The position numbers and the translations under genes are program-made. This document shows positions 7,189 to 15,475 of a stretch of DNA of 17,255 nt, one piece after another (positions within the stretch are counted from its first letter, which is position 1; every line of letters starts with the position of its first letter). The notes beneath the pieces are model-generated. The model ran no database searches, was not told where the DNA came from, and saw nothing but the letters and a program-made list of their open reading frames with translations. The stretch lies in assembly GCA_035315125.1 (NCBI GenBank), contig DATFYI010000196.1:1-17255 (forward strand), in the 5' to 3' direction. Source of the DNA: DATFYI01 sp035315125. GTDB lineage: Bacteria > Chloroflexota > Anaerolineae > Anaerolineales > Anaerolineaceae.

Positions 7189-8445
7189 ATGGATAGTCAG
7201 GCCCAAAAAGACTTACGTCATAATTACCTTGTCAACATATTAGACAGTAGTTTTTTTGGCTTTGGTTTAGGGTTTGCCTCTTTTACAGCCATCTTGCCAT
7301 TGTTCGTATCCCATATGACAAGCTCCGCAATTCTGATCGGATTGATTCCTGCCATCCATGCCACCGGTTGGCAGATTCCACAGCTCTTTACTGCCCAACG
7401 TATCTCTCAGCTACAAAGATATAAGCCGTTTGTCCTGCTGATGACGGTGCAAGAACGTCTTCCGTATTTAGGTTTAGCCATTGTTGCCTGGTTTTCACCC
7501 TCGCTGGGGGCAAAACTAGCTCTCTTGATTACATTTATCTTGCTGATCTGGCAGGGCATGGGAGCCGGGTTGACAGCCAACGCTTGGCAGAATTTAATCG
7601 GAAAGGTTATTCCAGGGGATTACCTGGCTACCTTTTTTGGTGTGCAAACAGCTGCTTCAAATTTGATGGGAAGTGCCGGCGCTGTAATTGCCGGGATTAT
7701 CCTTGAACAGTTTTCGTCACCACATAATTTCGCATATTGTTTTCTGATTACATCAGCAATGATGGTATGCTCCTGGTATTTCCTAAGTCGAAATCGTGAA
7801 ACTTGCCGTCAAGCCCCAGTAATCCAAGAGAACCGGGCAGACTTCTGGAAAAAAGTCCGAAAGTATCTTAAGCTAGATCTAAATTTCCGATGGTTCTTGT
7901 TTACTCGCATGTTGTCCCAATTTGCCATGATGGCGTTTGCATTTTATATTGTTTTTGCAGTGAAATATCACAATATGAGTGATGTCACGGCAGGAGTTAT
8001 GACGGGTATTTTGTTTATCACCCAGGTTGTGGCTAATCCATTGCTGGGTTGGATTGCAGACCGGATGGGTCGTAAAGGCGTGCTCGAAATTGGGGCGCTT
8101 TTTGCGACGCTAAGTGCTTTACTGGCCTGGCTGGCCCCCACGCTTGACTGGTTTTATTTAGTGTTTATCCTGGATGGTATAGCGAACACAGCTTTCTGGA
8201 CAATTGGCATGGCTTTTTCGATGGATTTTGGCCCTCGGGAGGAACGACCAACATACGTTGGCATGTCGAACACCCTGATTGCCCCCGCAACTATTTTAGC
8301 TCCTTTTTTAGGTGGCTGGCTGGCAGATAAAAGCGGTTATCCTGCTACTTTTATCACCTCAGCCGTAATGGGTCTTTTGACAGCCGTAATTTTACATTTT
8401 TTCGTCCACGATACTCGATCCAAAATTATTTCGGTTTACAATTGA
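7189..8445 (+). CDS. MFS transporter of unknown substrate
   Basis: This 418-residue inner-membrane protein has about 12 hydrophobic segments arranged in two halves. The second half carries the MFS motif A (GWIADRMGRKGVLE); the N-terminus (NILDSSFFGFGLGFASF) is of a type I associate with Chloroflexota carriers. The substrate cannot be told: no drug-exporter antiporter motif (motif C) is clear. ATG 7189 lies 29 bases after the terminator with no ribosome binding site in front (AT-rich sequence), so it may be translated from a nearly leaderless message. The N-terminus fits the family, so a later start is unlikely. Neighbours (moeA operon upstream, yqeB downstream) do not fix its job; export of a molybdenum-linked compound would be speculation. 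Confidence 0.85.
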   Translation: MDSQAQKDLRHNYLVNILDSSFFGFGLGFASFTAILPLFVSHMTSSAILIGLIPAIHATGWQIPQLFTAQRISQLQRYKPFVLLMTVQERLPYLGLAIVAWFSPSLGAKLALLITFILLIWQGMGAGLTANAWQNLIGKVIPGDYLATFFGVQTAASNLMGSAGAVIAGIILEQFSSPHNFAYCFLITSAMMVCSWYFLSRNRETCRQAPVIQENRADFWKKVRKYLKLDLNFRWFLFTRMLSQFAMMAFAFYIVFAVKYHNMSDVTAGVMTGILFITQVVANPLLGWIADRMGRKGVLEIGALFATLSALLAWLAPTLDWFYLVFILDGIANTAFWTIGMAFSMDFGPREERPTYVGMSNTLIAPATILAPFLGGWLADKSGYPATFITSAVMGLLTAVILHFFVHDTRSKIISVYN

Positions 8446-8505
8446 AGTAAGGAAAACGATTTATTTAAAGGATGATCGTTCCAAGTATAAACCTCCTGGT
8501 GAGAA

Positions 8506-8514
8506 TGGTATAAT
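8506..8514 (+). promoter_or_regulatory. Extended -10 promoter upstream of the yqeB-type gene
   Basis: TGGTATAAT (8506-8514) is a perfect TATAAT with the TGn extension. No clear -35 box is seen, which the extended form tolerates. The start would fall near 8521, giving about 40 bases of leader. Confidence 0.5.
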
Positions 8515-8561
8515 GGGCCTTTGCATCTTGAAAAAATCTATCCATATATTAAAAGATAAAT

Positions 8562-9371
8562 ATGACCTTTTTATCATTGTTACGTGGCGGAGGTGATTTA
8601 GCCAGTGGAGTGGCCCTAAGGCTATTCAGAGCTGGCATTCCACTTATCATCACAGAATTGCCAAAGCCTCTGGCAGTTAGACGGAGTGTATCCTTCGCTC
8701 AGGCAATTTATAGTGGTGAATTCGTTTTGGAAGGTGTTCGAGCGCTGCGCGCTGACACTCCCGAGCAAACCCGCCTATACCTCTTGGAAGGAATATTGCC
8801 TGTGTTAGCCGATCCGGATTTGGAGACCTGCAAATACCTTTCTCCAAATGTGTTGATTGATGGTCGTATGACAAAAAAGCCCTCCGATCTAAAGATCGAT
8901 TCAGCCTCGTTGGTAATCGGCCTAGGACCAGGATTTATTGCTGGAGAAGATTGCCATGCAGTGGTTGAGACTAAACGAGGGCCCTATTTAGGTCGAGTCA
9001 TCTGGAATGGGTCTGCTGAACCGGACACCGGCCAACCCGAGAGAGTTGGTCAACATCAAGACGAACGCGTTTTGCGAGCGCCAAGCGATGGGGTAATTAA
9101 ATCGTGCGTGCATATCGGTGATCATTTGATTGAAGGCCAAATTGTTGCTGAAGTAGCTGGAATACCGGTGCGCACTGTTTTTGAAGGCTATTTGCGTGGT
9201 CTGTTGCAGGATGGACTGACAGTACAAAAAGGTTTAAAGATTGGCGATGTCGATCCTCGACAAGATCCCAACCTTTGTTTTTTTGTTTCAGATAAAGCCC
9301 TGGCGATCGGCGGTGGTGTGCTTGAAGCAATTCTTTCCAGGCCAGATTTACGCCAGCAACTTTGGAAATAA
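8562..9371 (+). CDS. yqeB: Selenium-dependent molybdenum hydroxylase system protein, YqeB/EF2563 family
   Basis: The 269-residue protein begins with LLRGGGDLASGVALRLFRAG, a Rossmann-like glycine loop typical of the family, and continues with TELPKPLAVRRSVSFAQA, LIDGRMTKKP, GLGPGF, ETKRGPYLGRVIW and the C-terminal ALAIGGGVLEAIL. The family occurs with selenium-dependent molybdenum hydroxylases and is thought to help mature their cofactor, but its reaction is not established. It is cytosolic. In other genomes it lies by xdhC, xanthine dehydrogenase-type hydroxylases or selD; here none of those is nearby, although moeA is about 2.2 kb upstream. ATG 8562 has only a weak upstream purine stretch. 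The gene seems single, with its own promoter. Confidence 0.88.
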   Translation: MTFLSLLRGGGDLASGVALRLFRAGIPLIITELPKPLAVRRSVSFAQAIYSGEFVLEGVRALRADTPEQTRLYLLEGILPVLADPDLETCKYLSPNVLIDGRMTKKPSDLKIDSASLVIGLGPGFIAGEDCHAVVETKRGPYLGRVIWNGSAEPDTGQPERVGQHQDERVLRAPSDGVIKSCVHIGDHLIEGQIVAEVAGIPVRTVFEGYLRGLLQDGLTVQKGLKIGDVDPRQDPNLCFFVSDKALAIGGGVLEAILSRPDLRQQLWK

Positions 9372-9400
9372 TAATTCGTAATAGTAATTTCCTCTTACCA

Positions 9401-9424
9401 TGCTAAAATAATAGCGAGCGTTCG
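9401..9424 (+). promoter_or_regulatory. Promoter and likely TetR self-operator of the efflux operon
   Basis: TGCTAAAAT (9401-9409) is an extended -10 box. Just after it lies the imperfect palindrome CGAGCGTTCG (9415-9424; 8 of 10 positions symmetric), placed at or just past the start site. TetR/AcrR-type repressors often bind such CG-A/G-ACG palindromes. A bound repressor would block the whole operon, including its own gene. The promoter lacks a good -35 box. Confidence 0.5.
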
Positions 9425-9454
9425 TTTTTTTAGTCGGGAGGATATTACAATTTA

Positions 9455-10072
9455 ATGACAATTGATAGGCCAAATAAAGGAGAGGCCACTTCTGAGCGTA
9501 TTATTGAAGTGGCTTATCAGTTATTTATCGAACAAGGCTATCATGCTACCTCCATGCGCCAGATTGGCGATAGGGCAGGCATCACAATGGGCGGGATCTA
9601 CAACCACTTCACCAGCAAAGAAGCCATCTGGAAAGCCGTCTTGATTGCAAAGCATCCCTATCGGGAAATTATGCCCTTATTGCAAAACGCGCAAGGAGAT
9701 ACAATCGCTGAGTTCATGGATCATGCTGCCGATAGCCTGATTAAAGAATTGGGGGAACGCACAGATTTGCTCAACCTGATGTTTATCGAGATGGTTGAAT
9801 TCAATGCGATTCATCTGATCGATATATTTAACACAATTCAACCCGAATTGGTTAAACTGGCAATGGTGTTTAATCAAAAAAAGGGCAAGCTGAGGCCTAT
9901 TTCAGCGCCAATTATCGCCCGTTCCTTCGTTGGTTTATTCATTTCTTATTACATTACCGGGCAAATCTTGCCAGAGCCCGTGCTTCGATCTATGGGAAAT
10001 GATTCTTTAAAGACCTTCGTAGATATCTATCTTCACGGGATTCTTGATTCCGAGGCGCCTGATTATGATTGA
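9455..10072 (+). CDS. TetR/AcrR-family repressor of the efflux operon
   Basis: The 205-residue protein has an N-terminal TetR DNA-binding domain (about 12-58): IIEVAYQLFIEQGYHATSM, then RQIGDRAGITMGGIYNHF and the K-E-A-I-W segment, with the recognition helix in ITMGGIYNHF. The rest is the helical ligand-binding and dimer part. It heads an operon with an ABC-2 permease, adaptor and two ATPases, the layout of the E. coli CecR (YbiH)-YbhGFSR system, so it probably senses an exported toxic compound and lifts its own repression. GGGAGGAT (9436-9443) lies about 12 bases before ATG 9455, a rather long gap. Its end overlaps the permease start by 8 bases. Ligand unknown. Confidence 0.93.
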   Translation: MTIDRPNKGEATSERIIEVAYQLFIEQGYHATSMRQIGDRAGITMGGIYNHFTSKEAIWKAVLIAKHPYREIMPLLQNAQGDTIAEFMDHAADSLIKELGERTDLLNLMFIEMVEFNAIHLIDIFNTIQPELVKLAMVFNQKKGKLRPISAPIIARSFVGLFISYYITGQILPEPVLRSMGNDSLKTFVDIYLHGILDSEAPDYD

Positions 10073-11195
10073 ACGACTTGCCAGCCTGATCCGTAAAGAA
10101 TTTATCCAGATTGTGCGTGATCCTCGTACCCTTGCATTGACATTTGCCATGCCAATCGTAATGCTTTTTCTGCTTGGTTATGCCGCAACCAATGACGTCC
10201 GAAATATCAATCTGGCAGTTTTTGATGAGGATCAATCACCGGCATCGCGCAGTTTATTAGAGGCGTACAAAGAAGCTGATTATTTTAAGATGGCTTATGT
10301 GGTCTCCTCGGAAGATGAAATGCGGGTATTAATTGACAATAATTCCGCTCGGGCTGGCATCATCATTCCCCCCGGTTACGGAAAATTAATCGATAGCGGG
10401 AGCACGGCCCAAGTAGCCTTTATCATTGACGGATCCGATCCAACGGTTGCAAGCACAGCACTGGCTGCGGCTAATCAAATCGGCCAGTCTGTCTCAACAA
10501 AGATAATGACCCTACGATTAGGAAACCTTGGTATCAATGATGCTTTCCAGCTTCCAATTGATGTCCGCACTCAGGTATGGTATAACCCCGGCCTGGTCAA
10601 CGCCTATTACATGATCCCTGCCCTAATTGGCATGATCCTTCAATTCTTAACAACGATGCTTACATCGACATCCATCGTACGTGAGCGAGAACGCGGCACA
10701 ATTGAACAGCTCATCGTGACACCCTTACGCTCCTGGGAGTTGGTGGTTGGCAAGCTAACCCCTTATGTACTGATTTCTTTCATGGACACTCTCGAAATCC
10801 TGGCAATCGGTTCTCTGTTATTTAATATACACATTAATGGGAACCTGTTCCTTTTTTTGGTCTTGGCAGCGCTTTTCTTGATCACAACTCTGGGCATTGG
10901 ATTACTCATCTCAACTTTTGCGAATACGCAGCAAGAAGCTATGTTGACCACCATGTTCACAATCCTACCTTCCATCTTCCTTTCGGGATTTTTCTTTCCA
11001 TTGGCAGCCATGCCTACCTGGTTGCAGGCAATCAGCTATGCCATACCCTTACGATATTTTCTGATTATCGCCAGAGGAATCATCCTAAAAGGAATCGGGG
11101 TTTCCGCCATATGGACCGATATTTTAGCTTTACTCATTTTCGCAAGTGTTGTAATGGGAGCGGCTGCAGTTCGTTTCCATAAAAGCCTTGATTAA
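10065..11195 (+). CDS. ABC-2 type permease subunit, YbhR/YbhS/YhhJ-like
   Basis: This 376-residue membrane protein has one N-terminal helix (LTFAMPIVMLFLLGYA), a long outer domain (about 40-170) and five C-terminal helices, the ABC-2 exporter layout. The amphipathic elbow motif RKEFIQIVRDPRTL at the N-terminus and TSIVRERERGTIEQLIVTPL before the second helix are family hallmarks. I start it at ATG 10065 (8-base overlap with the repressor gene, GAGG at 10052-10055); a TTG at 10044 in the same frame would add seven residues. E. coli YbhSR uses two different permeases; here only one exists, so a homodimer is expected. Substrate unknown, probably a lipophilic drug or cell-made toxin. Confidence 0.93.
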   Translation: MIERLASLIRKEFIQIVRDPRTLALTFAMPIVMLFLLGYAATNDVRNINLAVFDEDQSPASRSLLEAYKEADYFKMAYVVSSEDEMRVLIDNNSARAGIIIPPGYGKLIDSGSTAQVAFIIDGSDPTVASTALAAANQIGQSVSTKIMTLRLGNLGINDAFQLPIDVRTQVWYNPGLVNAYYMIPALIGMILQFLTTMLTSTSIVRERERGTIEQLIVTPLRSWELVVGKLTPYVLISFMDTLEILAIGSLLFNIHINGNLFLFLVLAALFLITTLGIGLLISTFANTQQEAMLTTMFTILPSIFLSGFFFPLAAMPTWLQAISYAIPLRYFLIIARGIILKGIGVSAIWTDILALLIFASVVMGAAAVRFHKSLD

Positions 11196-11221
11196 TGCTC
11201 TATTGACACAAGGAGATCGAG

Positions 11222-11869
11222 ATGCACCTGAACCCCAAGAAAGTCCTGCCTTTTATCGTGGCTTTTGTGCTGATTGCAATTATTGTTGCGTTCATCATTC
11301 AACAAACATCCGTAAGCTCGACATCAGGAATTTACTCAGGAACGATCGAGGCCACGCAAATTCATCTAGCCTCTAAGGTGGGCGGCCGCGTAATCGATGT
11401 CAATGTAAAAGAGGGGGCCCGTGTTCAGGTTGGACAGGTTCTGGTGGATCTTTATTCTGACAATGGCTCCAAACAAACATCCAGCTCAAATGAAAAAATT
11501 GTTTCGCCAATTAATGGTGTAGTTTTGGAACGATTGGTAGAGCCGGGTGAACTTGCAATTCCAAATGCCACTTTAATCACTGTCTGTAACCTGGATGAGT
11601 TGACATTAACTGTGTATGTCCCGGAAGATCGTTATGGGATGATTACTCTTGGGGAAAGCGTTCCGGTTACAGCCGATTCGTTTCCCGGACAAGAATTCAA
11701 CGGCACAGTCAGCTATATTGCTGATCAAGCAGAATTTACACCGCGCAACGTACAAACAACCGATAGCCGCAAATCCACTGTCTATGCAATTAAGTTAGAT
11801 CTAGATCCTTCAGGTGGCCTGCTAAAGCCAGGAATGCCTGCCGACGTTCATTTCCAAACTAATCAATGA
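11222..11869 (+). CDS. Short HlyD/YbhG-type membrane-fusion adaptor without a helical hairpin
   Basis: At 215 residues this is far shorter than YbhG (about 330). It has an N-terminal membrane anchor (about 6-28), a split lipoyl domain (residues about 38-80 and 91-130) and a beta-barrel part with the family hallmark AEFTPRNVQT, ending in GGLLKPGMPADVHF. Where other adaptors have a long alpha-helical coiled-coil hairpin, only about ten polar residues (NGSKQTSSSNEK) link the lipoyl halves. The hairpin is what docks TolC-type outer-membrane ducts, so this adaptor probably works outside a single membrane. AGGAG (11211-11215) sits 6 bases before ATG 11222. It is in one operon with the permease and ATPases. 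Confidence 0.9.
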   Translation: MHLNPKKVLPFIVAFVLIAIIVAFIIQQTSVSSTSGIYSGTIEATQIHLASKVGGRVIDVNVKEGARVQVGQVLVDLYSDNGSKQTSSSNEKIVSPINGVVLERLVEPGELAIPNATLITVCNLDELTLTVYVPEDRYGMITLGESVPVTADSFPGQEFNGTVSYIADQAEFTPRNVQTTDSRKSTVYAIKLDLDPSGGLLKPGMPADVHFQTNQ

Positions 11870-11882
11870 GCTGTAAGCTGCT

Positions 11883-12818
11883 ATGCCAGACAAATTGATC
11901 GAGGCCGATGACTTATCAAAAGCGTTTGGACAAACCCAGGCTGTAGTTGGTGTTAGTCTGCAGGTTGCATCCGGCGAAATCTACGGTTTGGTTGGTCCGG
12001 ACGGAGCAGGTAAAACAACCCTGCTGCGCCTATTGTGTGGAGCCTTGCATGTAGATTCTGGCACTGTCAGCCTGGCGGGGTTTGACATAGCCCACCATGT
12101 TGAACAAGCTCGGGAACAAATTGGCTACCTGGCTCAGCGTTTTTCGCTATACGAAGAGCTGACTGTTATGGAAAATTTGAAGTTCTTTGCTGAAGTTCGG
12201 GGACTTCCAGCAAAGGATTGGCTACCACGCAGCCAGGAAATCCTGACATTTGTCGGTCTGGCGGATTTTACAGGCAGGCGAGCTGGACAACTATCTGGAG
12301 GGATGAAACAAAAGCTGGGCCTTGCACTGGCTCTGGTCAATCGGCCGCGCATTCTGCTCTTAGATGAACCTACAACGGGGGTTGACCCGCTTACCCGCCA
12401 GGATTTTTGGGAATTGATCATCAAGCTTTTACGAGATGAAGGTCCTGCTATATTGGTCAGCACGCCCTACATGGATGAAGCAGACCGCTGTACGCGAGTA
12501 GGTTTTTTGCGAACAGGCAAGCTGATCAGAGAAGGAACTCCAAGCGAATTACGCAGCCTAATACTCGGGAGAGTTGTCGAACTTGCGGGGCAGCCGCAAT
12601 CTCTTTTAGCAAGATTAGCCAGTAGTGATGAGGATGTTGAGAATGTCCAGCGTTTTGGTTCCCGTCTGCATCTGCGCATCCGAGCAGGCCAATCTGAAGT
12701 GGTTATCCAACGATTGAATGAAAAAATCATTGGTAATGGGGGTAAATTAGACTCTTTGCGTATGATTGAGCCACAGCTTGAAGATGTATTTATCGTTTTC
12801 GCGGAAGGTGTTTCATGA
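11883..12818 (+). CDS. ABC transporter ATPase 1, like the N-half of YbhF
   Basis: The 311-residue ATPase powers the ABC-2 exporter from the cytosolic face. Seen in order: Walker A GPDGAGKTT (from residue 38), Q-loop LAQRFSLYEELTV, signature LSGGM (137-141), Walker B ILLLDEPT with D161 and E162, D-loop TTGVDP, and a switch region STPYMDEA in which Thr-Pro-Tyr replaces the usual His-containing motif. The C-terminal 80 residues form the extra domain common in ABC-2 ATPases. It starts 13 bases after the adaptor gene without a strong ribosome binding site and overlaps the next ATPase gene by 4 bases. E. coli YbhF is one polypeptide of two ATPases; here the halves are separate genes. The switch-loop change, also known in YbhF-type halves, hints that this copy may be the weaker hydrolase site. 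Confidence 0.93.
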   Translation: MPDKLIEADDLSKAFGQTQAVVGVSLQVASGEIYGLVGPDGAGKTTLLRLLCGALHVDSGTVSLAGFDIAHHVEQAREQIGYLAQRFSLYEELTVMENLKFFAEVRGLPAKDWLPRSQEILTFVGLADFTGRRAGQLSGGMKQKLGLALALVNRPRILLLDEPTTGVDPLTRQDFWELIIKLLRDEGPAILVSTPYMDEADRCTRVGFLRTGKLIREGTPSELRSLILGRVVELAGQPQSLLARLASSDEDVENVQRFGSRLHLRIRAGQSEVVIQRLNEKIIGNGGKLDSLRMIEPQLEDVFIVFAEGVS

Positions 12819-13714
12819 GCACAGCGATCCATACTGAAAACCTTACTCGACGTTTTGGAAACTTTCTGGCAGTAGACCATCTCTCTTTTGAGGTACAAAC
12901 GGGGCAGATCTTCGGTTACTTAGGCGCAAATGGATCTGGTAAAACTACCACCATCCGGATGTTGTTGGGATTATTGCACCCTTCCGAGGGTAGTGCCCGA
13001 GTGTTGGGATATGAGGTAATTACCCAAGCAGAACAAGTGCGTGCCCGTTCCGGGTATATGTCACAGAAATTTGCTTTATATAATGAACTTACTATACGGG
13101 AAAATCTGGCTTTTTACGCCGGGGTTTATGGCGTAAATGATGCAAAACGGTTGAATGAAGTTATGGGCAGCCTGGATATCGAATCTCACCAAAACCAACG
13201 GGTCCAAGATCTTTCAGCAGGCTGGCGGCAGCGTTTAGCTCTTGCAGCTGCAATTATCCACCGTCCTGGCTTGCTTTTTCTGGATGAGCCTACCAGTGGT
13301 GTTGATCCGGTAGCCCGCCGGGCTTTCTGGGACCTGATTTATGCACTATCGGCCGACGGAATCACAATTATGGTAACCACTCATTATATGGATGAGGCTG
13401 AATATTGCTCTATGGTCGGGATCATGCGCGCCGGGAGGTTGCTAGCGATCGATGAGCCAGATAATTTGAAACATAAACTACCCGGATCTATTTGGCAGAT
13501 CTTCGCTGAACCCTTGCTAACAGCTCTGGAAATTATCAAAAAACTTCCAGGGATTATTCGCACTAACCTGGCCAGCGACCATTTGCGATTGATTGTTTCA
13601 CCGGATCTTCGAATTGAGCAAATCCAGCAAAGATTAATTGAGGCAGGGATATGCATCCAAAAACTGCAGCCCGGCGAACCCAGCATGGAAGATGTGTTCA
13701 TGGCTTACCAATAA
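12815..13714 (+). CDS. ABC transporter ATPase 2, like the C-half of YbhF
   Basis: The 299-residue partner ATPase has Walker A GANGSGKTTT (from residue 37), Q-loop MSQKFALYNELTI, an altered signature LSAGWRQRL (133-141), Walker B LLFLDEPT (D157, E158), D-loop SGVDP and a normal switch histidine in TTHYMDEA. The changed signature mirrors the second half of YbhF-type fusions. With ATPase 1 (normal signature but no switch histidine) it would form an asymmetric pair in which one composite site is complete. The ATGA overlap (12815-12818) couples them. It is the last gene of the operon, ending 16 bases from the converging DHA2 exporter, with no clear terminator between. Confidence 0.93.
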   Translation: MSTAIHTENLTRRFGNFLAVDHLSFEVQTGQIFGYLGANGSGKTTTIRMLLGLLHPSEGSARVLGYEVITQAEQVRARSGYMSQKFALYNELTIRENLAFYAGVYGVNDAKRLNEVMGSLDIESHQNQRVQDLSAGWRQRLALAAAIIHRPGLLFLDEPTSGVDPVARRAFWDLIYALSADGITIMVTTHYMDEAEYCSMVGIMRAGRLLAIDEPDNLKHKLPGSIWQIFAEPLLTALEIIKKLPGIIRTNLASDHLRLIVSPDLRIEQIQQRLIEAGICIQKLQPGEPSMEDVFMAYQ

Positions 13715-13730
13715 AGGATGCCGAAACAAA

Positions 13731-15362
13731 TCAGTGCATGACAGGCGGAGGAGCATCAGCAGCCCGGCGTCCAGCCCACTTAAATGGCCAGCCAGGCAGC
13801 ATCAATCCAAGCACCAACGCCAGGATAGCGGCGTAAAAAGTCACTTTGTAAGCGCGCTCAAATCCGGCAATGCTTTGATCACAGGCCGCAGCCATTAATT
13901 GAGAATTATTTGAGGGATCAGAATTACTTGTAGCCGGCGGATCAACTCGGGTAATTCCATCTCCGGTAGTTGGGATAATATTTCCCCCAGTTGAACACAG
14001 AGCGACAGGTTGAGTTCCTGGTTGGATGGGCATATCCAGGAAACGCTGTTGCAAAGCGGCTACCTGAGGTGAAAGCGTACTGACCAATACTGTCGCCAGA
14101 ATTGCTACACCGATTGCCTGAACAACCTGTCTGGTCGCATTAGTCAGTGAGGACCCGAATGCAATCTGTGGCAAAGGAACCACGGATAATGCGGTAACGA
14201 AGGTGGTCTGTACGGTCGAACCAAGCGCCAGACCACGCAATGCCAGCAGGAACATGATCCAGCTAATTGGTGTATCAGCTTTTAACTGGGACAACTGCCA
14301 GGTGTTGATCATGAGAACAGAAAAACCAAATACAATCAATAAACGTGGCCCAATTTTGTCGTACAGACGCCCTGCCAATAGTGCGGCGATGCCGCCCGTT
14401 ATTGCCATTGGTACTATGATCAAGCCCGTATCAAAAGCGGTGATACCTCGAATGGTTTGAAGATAGATTGGCAATAAGAATTCGGCTCCAAATAGGGCAA
14501 TTACACTGACATATCCCAGCATACTGGCGGTTAGAAAAACACGTTTACCAAAGAGACGCAAATCGAGTAGCGGGTCTTTTGCAAAAAACAATTCCACGAT
14601 TGCAAATGCGGCTAATCCTAGCGCACCGATCCCAAACCAGAGCCAGACATTTGGGGCGGACCAGCCTTGATAGGCTGCGACTGACGCGGCATACAGCACT
14701 GCTCCGAACCCAATTACTTCCGTAATCAAACCCAGTATATCCAAAGACGGTTTCCGTTGCGGCTTGATGGCCGGCAAAAAACGTAGCCCCAGGAGAATCC
14801 CTAACAAACCAATCGGTGGGTTAATGAAAAAAATATAACGCCATAAGCCTTGATCGACCAGATAACCACCCAGGATTGGACCTATGGTCGGAGCGACCAG
14901 TGCCGCAATTCCAAAAATGCCCAACGCCAGGCCTTGTTCAGAAACCGGAAAGGTTCCCATTAAGAAAGCTGCCCCAAGCGGTAAGGCAATCCCACCTCCA
15001 AAACCTTGAAAAGCGCGTGCTGCAATTAATATGGGTAAGGTGGGTGAAATACCACAAATAAAAGAACCGGCAATAAAAATACCGAGACCCAATAAGTAGG
15101 TCTGTTTCATACCGAACCGGTTAGCCAGATATCCCGATAAAGGTGTCCCGATACCAATAGATAAAACGTAAATACTGATGATCCATTGAGAATCATTTAA
15201 AGATGCCCCAAACTCGGCCCGCAATGTGGGAAAAGCTATATTCACTACCGTTGTATCCAGAATGACCATAAAAATTCCAAAAATCACAGAAATTAATACT
15301 TCCCACTTTTGTTCTAATCTTCTTTTACCTTCCGGGACAATTTCAAGTTTAATATCTTCCAT
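13731..15362 (-). CDS. DHA2-family multidrug MFS exporter, EmrB/QacA-like
   Basis: The 543-residue membrane protein has the 14-helix pattern of the DHA2 (EmrB/QacA) drug:proton antiporters. Visible marks: the DTTVVNIAFPTL start of helix 1, motif A-like GYLANRFGMKQTYLLG, motif C-like APTIGPILGGYLVD and the following FFINPPIG. A long polar outer loop near the C-terminus (about 460-510) has two cysteines and a Ser/Asn/Thr-rich linker, more than EmrB has. ATG 15362 follows GGAG with 5 bases; a GTG at 15365 in the same frame is the alternative. EmrB usually pairs with an adaptor EmrA; none is next to it. It converges with the ABC operon and lies downstream of the hydrolase gene. Substrate unknown. 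Confidence 0.93.
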   Translation of the reverse strand: MEDIKLEIVPEGKRRLEQKWEVLISVIFGIFMVILDTTVVNIAFPTLRAEFGASLNDSQWIISIYVLSIGIGTPLSGYLANRFGMKQTYLLGLGIFIAGSFICGISPTLPILIAARAFQGFGGGIALPLGAAFLMGTFPVSEQGLALGIFGIAALVAPTIGPILGGYLVDQGLWRYIFFINPPIGLLGILLGLRFLPAIKPQRKPSLDILGLITEVIGFGAVLYAASVAAYQGWSAPNVWLWFGIGALGLAAFAIVELFFAKDPLLDLRLFGKRVFLTASMLGYVSVIALFGAEFLLPIYLQTIRGITAFDTGLIIVPMAITGGIAALLAGRLYDKIGPRLLIVFGFSVLMINTWQLSQLKADTPISWIMFLLALRGLALGSTVQTTFVTALSVVPLPQIAFGSSLTNATRQVVQAIGVAILATVLVSTLSPQVAALQQRFLDMPIQPGTQPVALCSTGGNIIPTTGDGITRVDPPATSNSDPSNNSQLMAAACDQSIAGFERAYKVTFYAAILALVLGLMLPGWPFKWAGRRAADAPPPVMH

Positions 15363-15475
15363 CACCGCTCCATTTAATATTATTTATAAGGTAGTAATTA
15401 TCCATATTTTATATAAAGACAAAATAACGTTTAATAGATTTTCGTTGAAAAAAACAATAAGCTAAAAGGGTTCGT

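Noticed and set aside
11188..11376. Small plus-strand open frame with several cysteines at the start of the adaptor gene.
   Set aside because: It overlaps the adaptor in another frame and lacks a ribosome binding site; the adaptor frame has both homology and a good AGGAG.
12467..12898. Long minus-strand open frame opposite the ATPase genes.
   Set aside because: It is a shadow: Ser/Arg-rich, no ribosome binding site, no family resemblance, and it crosses two clear genes on the other strand.
13638..13898. Plus-strand open frames across the junction of ATPase 2 and the DHA2 exporter.
   Set aside because: Both lie over conserved ends of real genes and have low-complexity, basic translations.
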